A stretch of DNA of 41,138 nt, from NCBI RefSeq assembly GCF_900142395.1, contig NZ_FRAS01000029.1, positions 1-41,138 of the forward strand, given 5' to 3'. The DNA is from Hymenobacter psychrotolerans DSM 18569 (lineage in GTDB: Bacteria > Bacteroidota > Bacteroidia > Cytophagales > Hymenobacteraceae). Shown piece after piece: positions 7,390-17,943 of this stretch. Numbering within the stretch: the first letter of the stretch is position 1; every line of letters starts with the position of its first letter. Position numbers and translations under genes: made by a program. Below the pieces are notes generated by a model. The model was not told the DNA's origin. It ran no database searches and worked only from the letters and a program-made list of their open reading frames with translations.

Positions 7390-8847
7390 CTAGGCGTCGA
7401 GCTTCTGGCGCAGGAGCTGGTTGGCCAGCTTGGGGTCGGCCTTGCCGCCGGTCAGCTTCATCAGCTCGCCCATAAACATGCCCGTGAGGCTCTTTTTGCC
7501 CGCGCGGTACTCGGCCACCTTGCCCGGATTGGCATCCAGCACCTGCTGCACCATGGCTTCCAGCGCCCCGGCATCGGATTGCTGCAACAAGCCCTGCGCT
7601 TCGGCCGCGGCGGCGGCAGTTTGCGTGGGGTTGTCGAGCAGGTACGGGAACAGCTGCTTGCTGGCTACCGAGTGGCCCACCTTGTTGTCGTCGATGAGCT
7701 GAATGATGTCGGCCAGGTGCCGGGGGCTCAGCGGGAACTGGTCGAGGGTGAGGGCCCGCTCGTTGAGGTAGGCTTTTACGGGGCCCGTCACCCAGTTGGC
7801 GGCGGCTTTGGCGTTGGGCGTGAGGCGAGTCAACTCGTCGAAATACAAGGCCAGCTCTTTCTCGGCCGTCAGCACCGTGGCGTCGTAGTCGGAAAGGCCC
7901 AGCTCGCCGGTGAAACGGGCGTAGAGCTGCTGCGGCAGGGCCGGCAACTCGCTCTGCACCCGGTGCAGCCAGGCATCATCAATGATGACGGGCGGCAGGT
8001 CGGGCTCCGGGAAATACCGGTAGTCGTTCATGGTTTCCTTGCTGCGCTGGCCGTTGGTGGTGCCGGTCTGCGCATCAAAGCCGCGGGTTTCGCTGTCGAT
8101 GATTTCACCGGCTTCTACCAGCTGAATCTGCCGCTCGATTTCGTACTCGATGGCGCGCTGCACGTTGCGGAAGGAGTTCATGTTCTTCACCTCCACCTTG
8201 GTGCCGAACTTGTCGGCGCCGCGCCGCATCACCGAAATATTGGCGTCGCAGCGCAGCGAGCCTTCTTCCATGTTGCCGTCGCAGATGCCCAGGTACTCCA
8301 CCAGCTTCTTGATTTCGGCCAGGTAGGCGTAGGCTTCCTCCGCGTTGCGGATGTCGGGCTCCGACACGATTTCAATCAGCGGTACACCGGCCCGGTTCAG
8401 GTCCACGAGGGTTTCCACTTCGCCGGCCAGGTGCATGCTCTTGCCCGCGTCCTCTTCCATGTGGATGCGGGTGATGCCGATTTTCTTGGTGGAACCGTCG
8501 GAAAGGCGGATTTCCACATGGCCGCCGGTGCAGATCGGGGTTTTGTCCTGCGTAATCTGGTAGCCCTTGGGAAGGTCAGGGTAGAAGTAGTTTTTGCGGG
8601 CAAACAGGTTGTCGCGCCGGATCTGGCAGTTGGTAGCCAGGCCCATCTTCATGGCAAACTCCACGGCCGAGTAATTCACGCGCGGCAGCGTGCCGGGGTG
8701 GCCCAGCGTAATGACACTCAGGTTGTTATTGGGAAGCGCGCCGTACTCGTTTTCGTCGGAAGAGTACATTTTGCTGCGTGTGAGCAGCTGCGCGTGCACC
8801 TCAAGGCCGATGACAGGCTGGTAGTTGGCTTTGATGTTGTCGTCCAT
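7390..8847 (-). CDS. gatB: Aspartyl/glutamyl-tRNA(Asn/Gln) amidotransferase subunit B
   Basis: GatB is the kinase/transamidase subunit that converts Glu-tRNA(Gln) or Asp-tRNA(Asn) to the amide form in organisms lacking one or both cognate synthetases. The 485-residue length is normal. The N-terminal signature VIGLEVHAQLLTRSKMYSS is followed by the family blocks LGHPGTLPRVN, KNYFYPDLPKGYQITQ and MEEGSLRCDANIS. The helical tail domain ends with GMFMGELMKLTGGKADP. The start at 8847 gives the usual short leader. gatA and gatC are not in the window, so the subunit genes are dispersed, as is frequent in Bacteroidota. Confidence 0.97.
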   Translation of the reverse strand: MDDNIKANYQPVIGLEVHAQLLTRSKMYSSDENEYGALPNNNLSVITLGHPGTLPRVNYSAVEFAMKMGLATNCQIRRDNLFARKNYFYPDLPKGYQITQDKTPICTGGHVEIRLSDGSTKKIGITRIHMEEDAGKSMHLAGEVETLVDLNRAGVPLIEIVSEPDIRNAEEAYAYLAEIKKLVEYLGICDGNMEEGSLRCDANISVMRRGADKFGTKVEVKNMNSFRNVQRAIEYEIERQIQLVEAGEIIDSETRGFDAQTGTTNGQRSKETMNDYRYFPEPDLPPVIIDDAWLHRVQSELPALPQQLYARFTGELGLSDYDATVLTAEKELALYFDELTRLTPNAKAAANWVTGPVKAYLNERALTLDQFPLSPRHLADIIQLIDDNKVGHSVASKQLFPYLLDNPTQTAAAAAEAQGLLQQSDAGALEAMVQQVLDANPGKVAEYRAGKKSLTGMFMGELMKLTGGKADPKLANQLLRQKLDA

Positions 8848-9028
8848 AGAAAAATCAGGCGGGTTGGCCGCCGGGGCTGCAAGTTAAAACTATCTGCCTG
8901 AGAAAAGTTGCCCGCCCGAAGCCTCAATAGCTTTTCGGCCCCCGGCAGTGAGCCGCAGCAACCGGGCGGAAGATCCAGCTCTGATCAGTGGGGCCCTCAC
9001 TCCTCTTCCCTAACGGACTACAGTGGTG

Positions 9029-9127
9029 TCAATCAGGCGAGTAGCCGGCCCGGTCGCGCCGCTGCTGGCAGTGCCGCACAATGTCGTCGAGGGCCGCAAT
9101 GACTTCCGTAATTGTGCGCGGTTCCAT
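9029..9127 (-). pseudogene. DUF5995-like N-terminal remnant
   Basis: A minus-strand ATG at 9127 opens 32 codons ending with TGA at 9029: MEPRTITEVIAALDDIVRHC, then a basic stretch and RAGY. The pattern T-I-x-E-V-I-x-x-L-D-x-I followed by x-x-G-Y resembles the first 30 residues of DUF5995 proteins, which are normally over 200 residues. It stops where homologues would continue with FAALYRRVT. It lies just past the alaS terminator. Most likely it is the stub of a gene lost by deletion; chance similarity cannot be excluded. The remaining 180 bases up to gatB show no other gene and probably hold the gatB promoter. Confidence 0.4.
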
Positions 9128-9134
9128 AAGGGCA

Positions 9135-9169
9135 TAAAAAAGAGGCGAGCCTACAAGCAGGCTCGCCTC
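9135..9169 (-). terminator. Rho-independent terminator of alaS
   Basis: On the minus strand a perfect 10-base stem, GAGGCGAGCC with GGCTCGCCTC, and an 8-base loop are followed by a T-run. It lies 24 bases beyond the alaS stop. Confidence 0.88.
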
Positions 9170-9192
9170 AAGTTCGAAAATACCGCCAAGTA

Positions 9193-11877
<2,685 letters not shown>

Positions 11878-11999
11878 AAGCGGAACACCAGGCCTGAACC
11901 CGGGAGTTGATAGGAATCGGTGGAAACAGGGCTGCCCCAAATTGGCGGCGGCCGGTATTTTGGTTACTTTTCGCCTTTCCGGCGGAAAAGCGCTTCGGG

Positions 12000-12007
12000 C
12001 AAAGTTA
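12000..12007 (-). promoter_or_regulatory. Candidate -7 box upstream of alaS
   Basis: On the minus strand TAACTTTG matches the Bacteroidota -7 consensus TAnnTTTG, 123 bases before the alaS start. No good -33 TTG is seen at the expected distance, so this is a weak call. Confidence 0.3.
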
Positions 12008-12122
12008 GCCGACTTTATAGAAGTGAGAAATGAGAAGCTAGAGCTTAGATTCTTTTTCAGCGCTTCTCTTTTCACTGCTATGGCCTTCTTTGCTCTATCC
12101 TCTCAGTTCTGAGTTCTATAAC

Positions 12123-12488
12123 ATGCCCTACAAAGAGCGCGACATCGAGAAGCAGTACTTCACCATTGGCGAAGTAGCCGCGCAGTTCAATGTGGCCCCA
12201 TCCCTGATTCGGTTCTGGGAAACCGAGTTTGAGGAGCTGCGCCCGCGCAAAAGCAAAAAGGGCAACCGCCTCTACACGCCCCAGGACGTGGATATTTTCC
12301 GCACGATTTACCACCTGGTGAAGGAGCGCGGCTACACCATTCCCGGCGCTCGTGAGCTGCTCAAGCAGAAAGGCCCGCAGCTCAAAGAAAAAATCGACGT
12401 GATTCAGAGCCTGGAGAAAATCCGCAAGTTCATGGTGACCATGAAAAAGGAACTCGACGCCATTGGTAAGGCGCAGCAGGAGGGGTAA
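12123..12488 (+). CDS. MerR-family transcriptional regulator
   Basis: The 121-residue protein has an N-terminal MerR winged helix-turn-helix (about residues 11-80): FTIGEVAAQFNVAPSLIRFW, then RLYTPQDVDIFRTIYHLVKE. A short helical dimerisation tail follows. There is no cysteine-rich effector domain, so it does not look like a metal sensor. Similar short MerR proteins are common single-copy genes in Bacteroidota, where their targets are mostly unknown to me. The ATG at 12123 starts just before conserved sequence; an upstream in-frame codon at 12090 adds non-homologous residues. A family A palindrome follows its stop. Confidence 0.85.
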   Translation: MPYKERDIEKQYFTIGEVAAQFNVAPSLIRFWETEFEELRPRKSKKGNRLYTPQDVDIFRTIYHLVKERGYTIPGARELLKQKGPQLKEKIDVIQSLEKIRKFMVTMKKELDAIGKAQQEG

Positions 12489-12500
12489 TTTTATTCGACC

Positions 12501-12600
12501 CGTCATCCTGAGCGCAGCGAAGGACCTTATCACGTCAGAACAGTAGCTGTTCGATAGTAGCCCAGACGTGATAAGGTCCTTCGCTGCACTCAGGGTGACG
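12501..12600. repeat. Palindromic intergenic repeat, family A, copy 2
   Basis: Two 36-base arms (12501-12536 and 12565-12600) are reverse complements with two mismatches around a 28-base loop. The arms begin CGTCATCCTGAGC and contain GAAGGACCTTATCACGTC. The outer 12 bases and GAAGGACCTT are shared with the copy at 30101-30170. It lies between the MerR-type gene and dprA, both on the plus strand, and may also act as a terminator-like hairpin. Confidence 0.88.
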
Positions 12601-12620
12601 ATTTAACTTAATACTACGCT

Positions 12621-13760
12621 ATGTCTATTTCTACCCCCGACGATACCCTCCTCCACGAAGTCGCCCTGACGCTTTTCCCCAACATCGGGCCGCAGCTGAC
12701 GCGGCAGCTGATGAGCTACGGCGGCTCGGCCAAAAACGTGCTGCACCTGCCGCCGGGCAAGCTGCGCAAGATTCCGGGCATCGGGCCGGCTACGGAGGCC
12801 ATCCTGACCGGCGGGGAGCGAACCAAAGCGCTGAAGCAGGCGGAGGACAGCCTGCGAAAAGCCGAGAAGGAAGGCGTGCAGCTGCTCTTCTACACCAGCA
12901 AGCAGTTTCCGGCGCGCCTCAAGCAGCTCCCCGACGCGCCCACTCTGCTTTACTACCAGGGCACCGCCGACCTGAACCAGGCCAAAACCCTGGCCATTGT
13001 GGGCACCCGGCAGGCCACCGACTACGGCCGCGAGCAAACCGAGCGGCTGGTGCAGGGCGTGGCGTCGCACCGGCCTTTGATAGTGAGCGGACTGGCGTAC
13101 GGCATTGATATTGCCGCGCACCGGGCCGCGCTGCAGCATGGGCTGGAAACCGTGGGCGTGATGGCCACGGGCCTGGATGTGCTCTACCCCCACGCCCACC
13201 GCAAAACCGCCGAAAAAATGCTCACCCAGGGCGGTCTGCTCACGGAATTCGCCTTCGGCACGCCCCCCGACAAGTACAATTTTCCCGCGCGTAACCGCAT
13301 TATTGCCGGCCTCTGCGACGGCACGGTAGTGGTAGAAGCAGCCCGCAAAGGCGGCGCCCTGATAACGGCCGACCTGGCCCAGGGCTACGACCGGGACGTG
13401 CTGGCCGTGCCCGGGCCGCTGGGCTCCCCGGCTTCAGAAGGTTGCCACGAGCTGATCAAAGCAAACCGCGCCGCGCTCTACTCCGAGCCGCAGGACGTGG
13501 AGCAGCTGCTCAACTGGGACCTGGCCCTGCACCTGTCCGGCAAGCCTAAAAGCCCCGCCACTTACGATGCGCTGGATTTCAGCCCCGAGGAGTTTCAGCT
13601 GGTGACGGTGCTGCAGGCCGCGCCGGGCCGCGAAGAGCACCTCGACAATCTGGCCTGGAAAGCCCAGCTGCCCATTCACACCACCGCGTCGCTGCTGCTG
13701 GGCCTGGAGTTCCGGAGCTTAGTGAAGGCGCTGCCGGGCAAACGGTTTGTGCTTGTTTAG
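12621..13760 (+). CDS. dprA: DNA-processing protein DprA (Smf)
   Basis: DprA protects incoming single-stranded DNA during natural transformation and loads RecA. The 379-residue protein has an N-terminal helix-hairpin-helix/SAM-like part (RKIPGIGPATEAIL, about residues 48-61). The Rossmann-like DNA_processg_A domain carries TLAIVGTRQATDYGREQTER, SGLAYGIDIAAHRAAL and GLDVLYPHAHRK. Its end is marked by GGALITADLAQGYDRDVLAVPG. A C-terminal winged-helix (DprA_WH-like) follows. Length and motifs are complete. It stands alone on the plus strand, 20 bases after a palindromic repeat. Confidence 0.95.
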   Translation: MSISTPDDTLLHEVALTLFPNIGPQLTRQLMSYGGSAKNVLHLPPGKLRKIPGIGPATEAILTGGERTKALKQAEDSLRKAEKEGVQLLFYTSKQFPARLKQLPDAPTLLYYQGTADLNQAKTLAIVGTRQATDYGREQTERLVQGVASHRPLIVSGLAYGIDIAAHRAALQHGLETVGVMATGLDVLYPHAHRKTAEKMLTQGGLLTEFAFGTPPDKYNFPARNRIIAGLCDGTVVVEAARKGGALITADLAQGYDRDVLAVPGPLGSPASEGCHELIKANRAALYSEPQDVEQLLNWDLALHLSGKPKSPATYDALDFSPEEFQLVTVLQAAPGREEHLDNLAWKAQLPIHTTASLLLGLEFRSLVKALPGKRFVLV

Positions 13761-13768
13761 CTTTTTTA

Positions 13769-13842
13769 TTGTCAGTTGTTGGTTGCTGATTGTCAGACCG
13801 ATAATAACTAACAGCTGACAACCAGCAACCAGCACCCGACAA
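13769..13842. repeat. Imperfect 28-base inverted repeat after dprA
   Basis: Arms at 13769-13796 and 13815-13842 match at 24 of 28 positions around an 18-base loop. The arms are built from the short word TTG(C/G)TGGTTGCTG and its complement, so the element is partly low-complexity. A T-run precedes it at 13762-13767. It fills the dprA-aminotransferase spacer and could act as a weak terminator or be a mobile hairpin. Confidence 0.6.
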
Positions 13843-13851
13843 CCACCACCT

Positions 13852-14676
13852 ATGCTTCTCCACAACGGCCAGCTACTTCCTGAAGCCGATTTTGCGTTGC
13901 CGCTGCCCAACCGGGGCCTGTTTTTCAATGATGGGTTCTTTGAGACGATGGTGTGGGCAGCCGGCGCAGTGCGCTACCTGCCGCAGCATCTGGCCCGCAT
14001 GCAGCAGGCGGCCGCTGCCCTGGGCCTGGAGCTGCCGGCAGCACTGGCCACCGCCGGGGCGCTTATGGCTACGCTGGGCCAGCTCGTAGCTACTCAGACT
14101 TCTATTTCGGCGGAATACCGCGTGCGGCTGCAGCTCTGGCGCGGCGGTGGCGGCCTCTACACTCCCGAAACCGAGGCCGTGGAATGGCTGGCCACCAGCC
14201 GGCCATTCCACGAAACCGAAACGGCAGTGACTTCCTGTGGCTTTGCCGAAACGGTACGGACGCAGGCCTCACCGGTGTCCTTCTGCAAAGGCCCCAACGC
14301 CCTGACTTACGTGCTGGCGGCGCGCGAACGGCAACACCGCAACCTTGACGAGCTGCTGCTGCTGGACGCGGCCGGCCACGTGGCGGAAAGTGTGGCGGCG
14401 GCGGTTTTCTGGCTCCGGGATGGGCAGCTTTTCACTCCTTCCCTGGAAACCGGCTGCGTGGCCGGCGTACGGCGCGCCCACCTGCTGCAGGTGGCCCGGC
14501 AGCAAGGCCTGGCGGCCTACGAAGTGCTGACCGAGCCAGCCGGATTGCTGGCGGCGGAGGCAGTATTCACCGCCAATGTGGCGGGTATCAAAGCGGTGCG
14601 GCACCTCGGCGCAACTCGCTATGCCGCTGAACACCCGCTGCTGGTAGAGTTGCGGCGGGCTGAACGGCTTCCTTAG
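13852..14676 (+). CDS. PLP-dependent class IV aminotransferase (PabC/IlvE-like)
   Basis: The 274-residue fold-type IV PLP enzyme is either an aminodeoxychorismate lyase-like protein or a branched-chain/D-amino-acid aminotransferase. The N-terminal NRGLFFNDGFFETM matches the family's ready-to-act loop. The PLP-binding lysine is Lys146 in SFCKGPNALTYVLAARER, and the cofactor glutamate region is AESVAAAVFWLRDGQLFTPS. The glycine loop is CVAGVRRAHLL. ESVAAAVFW replaces the usual EaxxsNvF pattern, which leaves substrate uncertain. Size and isolation from ilv genes favour a PabC-like role in folate synthesis, but I would not assign a symbol. Its last four bases overlap the convergent gene at 14673. 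Confidence 0.82.
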   Translation: MLLHNGQLLPEADFALPLPNRGLFFNDGFFETMVWAAGAVRYLPQHLARMQQAAAALGLELPAALATAGALMATLGQLVATQTSISAEYRVRLQLWRGGGGLYTPETEAVEWLATSRPFHETETAVTSCGFAETVRTQASPVSFCKGPNALTYVLAARERQHRNLDELLLLDAAGHVAESVAAAVFWLRDGQLFTPSLETGCVAGVRRAHLLQVARQQGLAAYEVLTEPAGLLAAEAVFTANVAGIKAVRHLGATRYAAEHPLLVELRRAERLP

Positions 14677-14876
14677 CGAGCCAGACCGACCGGCCGGCAC
14701 CGCAGCTTCAGCCAGCTTTCCTCAAACTCCTGCAAATCCTCTTCCGTGACGTCGTTGAGGCGCAAAACCTCCTCCCGCTTGCGGTGATAGGAATCCAGCG
14801 AATAAAGCGCAATCCAGGCGCGGTGCTGCCGAGACAGAGAGCTGGACGGCGGACTGATAAGGGCAGTTACTGTCAT
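14673..14876 (-). CDS. Small hypothetical protein
   Basis: The 67-residue protein of unknown function has a hydrophilic, acidic C-terminal half (DVTEEDLQEFEESWLKLRC) and a central YSLDSYHRKREEVL. No signal peptide or membrane helix is visible. It ends convergently with the aminotransferase gene, overlapping by four bases. The AT-rich 100 bases upstream, including TATAAT on the minus strand near 14926-14931, are a plausible promoter. Coding is supported by clean codon use over the second half; the first 20 residues are less convincing. Confidence 0.5.
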   Translation of the reverse strand: MTVTALISPPSSSLSRQHRAWIALYSLDSYHRKREEVLRLNDVTEEDLQEFEESWLKLRCRPVGLAR

Positions 14877-14978
14877 GCAGGCACATACGGCACTGCTTTT
14901 TATTTGGATTTTATGAAGTACAATTAAATTATACTAAGAACATTTATTCTCTCGTAAGTGCAACAGCAGCCCGCTGCG

Positions 14979-15479
14979 CTACCGGATGAGGTAGTTTACG
15001 GTAAGCGTTTCCTTGGTGCTGGCCGCCGCCGGCTCAAACAGCAATCCACTCGGGACGCGGCGCGCTTCCTGTAGCAGCTGGGCCTCCGCTTCTGCCTTTG
15101 CCTGCGGGGTGATTTCTCCAAACAGCGGCATCAAACGGGTGCCAGCCCCCTGCGCATCAGCCACGGTACCATCAGCCGCAATGGTGAGCCGCACGGAAAC
15201 CTGGCCTTCCAGCCCGGCCCGTAGTGCCGCGCTTGGGTATTTGATTTTGCCCCACATGTAGCGGAAGAACAGCGAATCGACGGGCAGGCGGCGCTGGCTG
15301 GCCAGCCGCTCCCCGATACCCCGCTGCAGCCGTAGCGCGGCGGGCGGCGGCACCGGCGGCTTTGGCTTGACCGGAGCCGCTGGCCGGGCTTCCCACCGGT
15401 TGTATACCGCACTCTGGGCACTGGCAGGCCGCCCTGCCACACAAGCCAACCCAAAAAGCAGCGCGGCCCTCTTATTCAT
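14979..15479 (-). CDS. TonB C-terminal-domain secreted protein, paralogue 1
   Basis: The 166-residue protein has a signal peptide ending ASAQ and a Pro/Lys-rich linker (KPKPPVPPP). A TonB_C-like domain follows (about residues 75-165): IKYPSAALRAGLEGQVSVRL, then TIAADGTVADAQ. There is no N-terminal membrane anchor other than the cleavable signal, so it is probably periplasmic and not a classic energy transducer. It shares YNRWEA, LQRGIGERL and the YP-ALRA-EG block with the protein at 16825-17400. The role is unknown; such proteins are numerous in Bacteroidota. thyA lies 50 bases upstream on the same strand. Confidence 0.8.
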   Translation of the reverse strand: MNKRAALLFGLACVAGRPASAQSAVYNRWEARPAAPVKPKPPVPPPAALRLQRGIGERLASQRRLPVDSLFFRYMWGKIKYPSAALRAGLEGQVSVRLTIAADGTVADAQGAGTRLMPLFGEITPQAKAEAEAQLLQEARRVPSGLLFEPAAASTKETLTVNYLIR

Positions 15480-15529
15480 TGTGAAGCAGTATACGCCTGC
15501 TCTACCGATGGCCGGCCGCCTGGCTTCGG

Positions 15530-16324
15530 CTATACCGCAACCGGCGCCTTAATGGCGGGCCAGGGCTCGTAGTTTTCGAGCGTGAAGTCGTTGTACTGAA
15601 ACGCGAAAATGTCCTCTACTGCGGGGTTCAGGCGCATCTGTGGCAGCGGGCGGGGCTCCCGGGTGAGCTGCAAACGGGCCTGCTCCAGGTGGTTGCTGTA
15701 GAGGTGGGTGTCGCCGCCGGTCCAGATGAACTCGCCGGGTTCCAGGCCGGTTACCTGCGCCATCATAAGCGTGAGAAGGGCGTAGCTGGCAATGTTGAAG
15801 GGCACGCCCAGGAACACGTCGGCGGAGCGCTGGTAGAGCTGGCAGCTGAGCTTGCCATCGGCCACGTAGAACTGAAACAGCGCGTGGCAGGGTGTCAGGC
15901 GCATCTGCGGCAGCTCGGCCACGTTCCAGGCCGATACCACCATGCGGCGCGAATCGGGCTGGGTGCGCAGCAGCTGCACCATCTGGGCAATCTGGTCGAT
16001 GCTCTGGCCGTCGGGAGCCTGCCAGCTGCGCCACTGCTTGCCGTAGATGGGCCCCAGCTCGCCGTTTTCGTCGGCCCACTCCCGCCAGATAGTTACGCCC
16101 ACATCCTCCAGCGACTGGTTGCTGGTGTCGCCGCGCAGAAACCACAGCAGCTCATGGATGATGCTTTTCAGGTGCACTTTCTTGGTGGTCACCAGCGGGA
16201 AACCCTGCTGCAAGTCAAACCGCATCTGGTAGCCGAACACCGAGAGCGTGCCGGTGCCGGTACGGTCGGTTTTCCGGGTGCCGTTATCGAGAATGTGCTG
16301 GAGCAGGGTGTGGTACTGGTGCAT
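15530..16324 (-). CDS. thyA: Thymidylate synthase
   Basis: ThyA converts dUMP to dTMP using methylene-tetrahydrofolate. The 264-residue length equals the E. coli enzyme. The catalytic nucleophile is Cys146 in LTPCHALFQFYV, and the phosphate-binding motif is CQLYQRSADVFLGVPFNIAS. The dUMP/folate regions WREWADENGELGPIYGKQWR and GDTHLYSNH are intact. The ATG at 16324 (MHQYHTLLQHILDNG) is the standard family start; the frame is open to 16543 without homology. A good Bacteroidota -7 box lies 29 bases upstream. No folA is seen next to it in this window. Confidence 0.97.
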   Translation of the reverse strand: MHQYHTLLQHILDNGTRKTDRTGTGTLSVFGYQMRFDLQQGFPLVTTKKVHLKSIIHELLWFLRGDTSNQSLEDVGVTIWREWADENGELGPIYGKQWRSWQAPDGQSIDQIAQMVQLLRTQPDSRRMVVSAWNVAELPQMRLTPCHALFQFYVADGKLSCQLYQRSADVFLGVPFNIASYALLTLMMAQVTGLEPGEFIWTGGDTHLYSNHLEQARLQLTREPRPLPQMRLNPAVEDIFAFQYNDFTLENYEPWPAIKAPVAV

Positions 16325-16352
16325 GGGGAGAAAAGCTGGTCGAAACAGACGC

Positions 16353-16388
16353 CAAAAGTAAAGAAACTCCGGTAGCCGTAGGCGCAAA
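16353..16388 (-). promoter_or_regulatory. Putative thyA promoter
   Basis: On the minus strand TACTTTTG (16353-16360) fits the -7 consensus TAnnTTTG exactly, and a TTTG lies at 16385-16388, 24 bases further upstream. The spacing is slightly longer than typical. It would give a leader of about 20 bases. Confidence 0.45.
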
Positions 16389-16395
16389 GTTGTGG

Positions 16396-16814
16396 CTAGA
16401 ACGAGGGCAATTCGGTGCTTTCTGGCAGGACTTCCCGCCAAGCCTCTGTTTCGGCATAGTGCTTTACTACACGTCCCCGCTCTTCCAGAAAACCCCGCAG
16501 GTAGCGTTTCAGCACCAATGCATCGACTAGCTGGCCTAACCAACCCAGCGGAGATGCAAACTGGAATACGTCCCGCATAATGGTGCCTGATTCAACTGGC
16601 AGGAAGTGATGCTCGTAAGCGTCTGCCACACGCCGAAACGTCGGGCCCGAAACGTAACGGAGTCACCAAGTTGCAGAATACCACTATAAATGTCTCCTAT
16701 AAGCTCTTCCTTGGTTTGGCCGGCTGATATGGGGTGCAAATCAACGCTCAAAGCTAGTTGGAAGCAGCGTTCCTGCGGAGCGTTGATGAGGGTCAGAATT
16801 TCAATAACCGGCAT
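16396..16814 (-). pseudogene. SRPBCC-family protein with internal deletion and frameshift
   Basis: SRPBCC (START/Bet v1-like) proteins are small ligand-binding barrels; this subgroup is sometimes named cell-division-inhibitor-like. The N-terminal part is read from the ATG at 16814: MPVIEILTLINAPQERCFQL to FRARRFGVWQTLTS. The C-terminal part is in another frame: YEHHFLPVESGTIMRDVFQF, then SPLGWLGQLVDALVLKRYLR, stopping at 16396. The join is near 16620-16630. The central strand that homologues have between the two (about 20-25 residues) is missing, so a deletion whose length is not a multiple of three has removed it. It sits 11 bases after the TonB-C paralogue 2 stop. Confidence 0.8.
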
Positions 16815-16824
16815 GTGTCTGGAA

Positions 16825-17400
16825 TTACAGGAATTGGTATGTAATCGTAAGTTCCTCCTGAGTGGTTGTCCCGGGTTGAAAGCGCAGTTGGCGTAGCAGT
16901 ACCGCAGCCTGCTGCACCATCTCATCCCGTCCTGTTGCTCCTGCAGGTATTGTATTTTCTACCTCGCTTAAGCTGCTTACCTGGCCGGCTGCATTAATGG
17001 TCAGGCGCATTGTAATTTTTCCTTCTACTTGTGCCCGAAGCGCCTGAGCTGGGTAGCGAATGGTTTTTCTTAAATAATCATAATAGCTGTTGTCTTCCGG
17101 AATCGTTCTGCTCTCCTTGATGCGTTGCCCGATACCACGTTGCAGAAGGGGCACTCCGGTAGCAGAAATGGCAATGCGTATTGAATCCCGGCGCAACGCC
17201 TGTAGACGATTCAGCGAATCCTGCCGAATTTTTGCTCGCATGACCTGTGGCCCGCGTTGGGCAACGGTGACATGAGGCTGTGAGGGAACTACTGGACTTG
17301 CCTCCCAGCGGTTGTACGTAGCCTGCGCCCGGGCCTTCTCTTCAGCGGTAAGCAGCAGGAATGATATCACTCCAAGCTTCATCAGCATCTTGGTTAGCAT
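16825..17400 (-). CDS. TonB C-terminal-domain secreted protein, paralogue 2
   Basis: The 191-residue protein has a signal peptide (GVISFLLLTAEEKARAQ) and a linker with MRAKIRQDSLNRLQALRRD. The C-terminal TonB_C-like domain has IRYPAQALRAQVEGKITMRL, TINAAGQV and LRQLRFQPG. It shares YNRWEA, LQRGIGQR and the domain core with the protein at 14979-15479, but is longer by about 25 residues and visibly AT-richer. The start at 17400 is one of three nearby Met codons (residues 1, 5 and 7). It starts 7 bases after the DUF4265 gene stop, suggesting a shared transcript. Confidence 0.8.
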   Translation of the reverse strand: MLTKMLMKLGVISFLLLTAEEKARAQATYNRWEASPVVPSQPHVTVAQRGPQVMRAKIRQDSLNRLQALRRDSIRIAISATGVPLLQRGIGQRIKESRTIPEDNSYYDYLRKTIRYPAQALRAQVEGKITMRLTINAAGQVSSLSEVENTIPAGATGRDEMVQQAAVLLRQLRFQPGTTTQEELTITYQFL

Positions 17401-17407
17401 AGCTTGG

Positions 17408-17866
17408 TTATGTGGTGTGTGCCAAGCAGGCTTCTCTAAAACCTAATAAGCCCCGTTTTTCGGCCTTTTTCAAGTATCTTTTAATAGGACTATACCTGAC
17501 CTTTGAAGGCACATTAAAGGAAAAGTAATCAGGCAGATGGCTCCTCTCCCAACTGCAGCCTAGCTCCTCCAAGCGCTGCTGTATGCTGCCACTTGTATCT
17601 GCCTGCATAACAACAATCTGTACTGTCGTATTGCCAGACTCTTCGACAAGGCTCTGCACTACTAATTCGCCATCTTCGTCTTCAGCCAGCACTACATCAC
17701 CCAAAGCATAACTCGTGACAAAAAAAGGGATATTATCTAACCGATAGTGCCCCTGCTCTTGAGCAACTACTTGCGCCCACATACTTTCAACGTACTCCTC
17801 ATCAAGTACAGTGTTGAAGAACCTAAAAACTACTTTGACAGCAGTTGTGGTTTCTATTAAGCTCAT
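17408..17866 (-). CDS. DUF4265 domain protein
   Basis: The 152-residue cytosolic protein has no signal or membrane helix. The first half matches the DUF4265 pattern: VKVVFRFFNTVLDEEYVESM, YRLDNIPFFVTSYALGDVV and AEDEDGEL. The second half has VQIVVMQADTSGS and RLEELGCSWERSHLPDYFSF. The function of the family is not known to me; it is often encoded near small, variable genes. GC is low here (23 of 60 bases at 17461-17520), unlike the neighbouring housekeeping genes, which suggests acquisition. It begins the minus-strand run with TonB-C 2 and the broken SRPBCC gene. Confidence 0.8.
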   Translation of the reverse strand: MSLIETTTAVKVVFRFFNTVLDEEYVESMWAQVVAQEQGHYRLDNIPFFVTSYALGDVVLAEDEDGELVVQSLVEESGNTTVQIVVMQADTSGSIQQRLEELGCSWERSHLPDYFSFNVPSKVRYSPIKRYLKKAEKRGLLGFREACLAHTT

Positions 17867-17886
17867 GCCTTTACTGACTGAAAATA

Positions 17887-17923
17887 AAAAACACCCCAGA
17901 AACGTAAGCTTCTAGGGTGTTTT
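17887..17923 (-). terminator. Rho-independent terminator of the 18.0-kb gene
   Basis: On the minus strand the stem AAAACACCC/GGGTGTTTT, extended by AGAA/TTCT, is followed by a T-rich tract. It lies 20 bases after the stop of the small secreted protein gene. Confidence 0.8.
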
Positions 17924-17943
17924 CCGTGTCAAGTATAAGATTC

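Noticed and set aside
7345..8901. A 518-codon plus-strand open frame opposite gatB
   Set aside because: Antisense shadow of gatB with repetitive Val/Gly/His composition.
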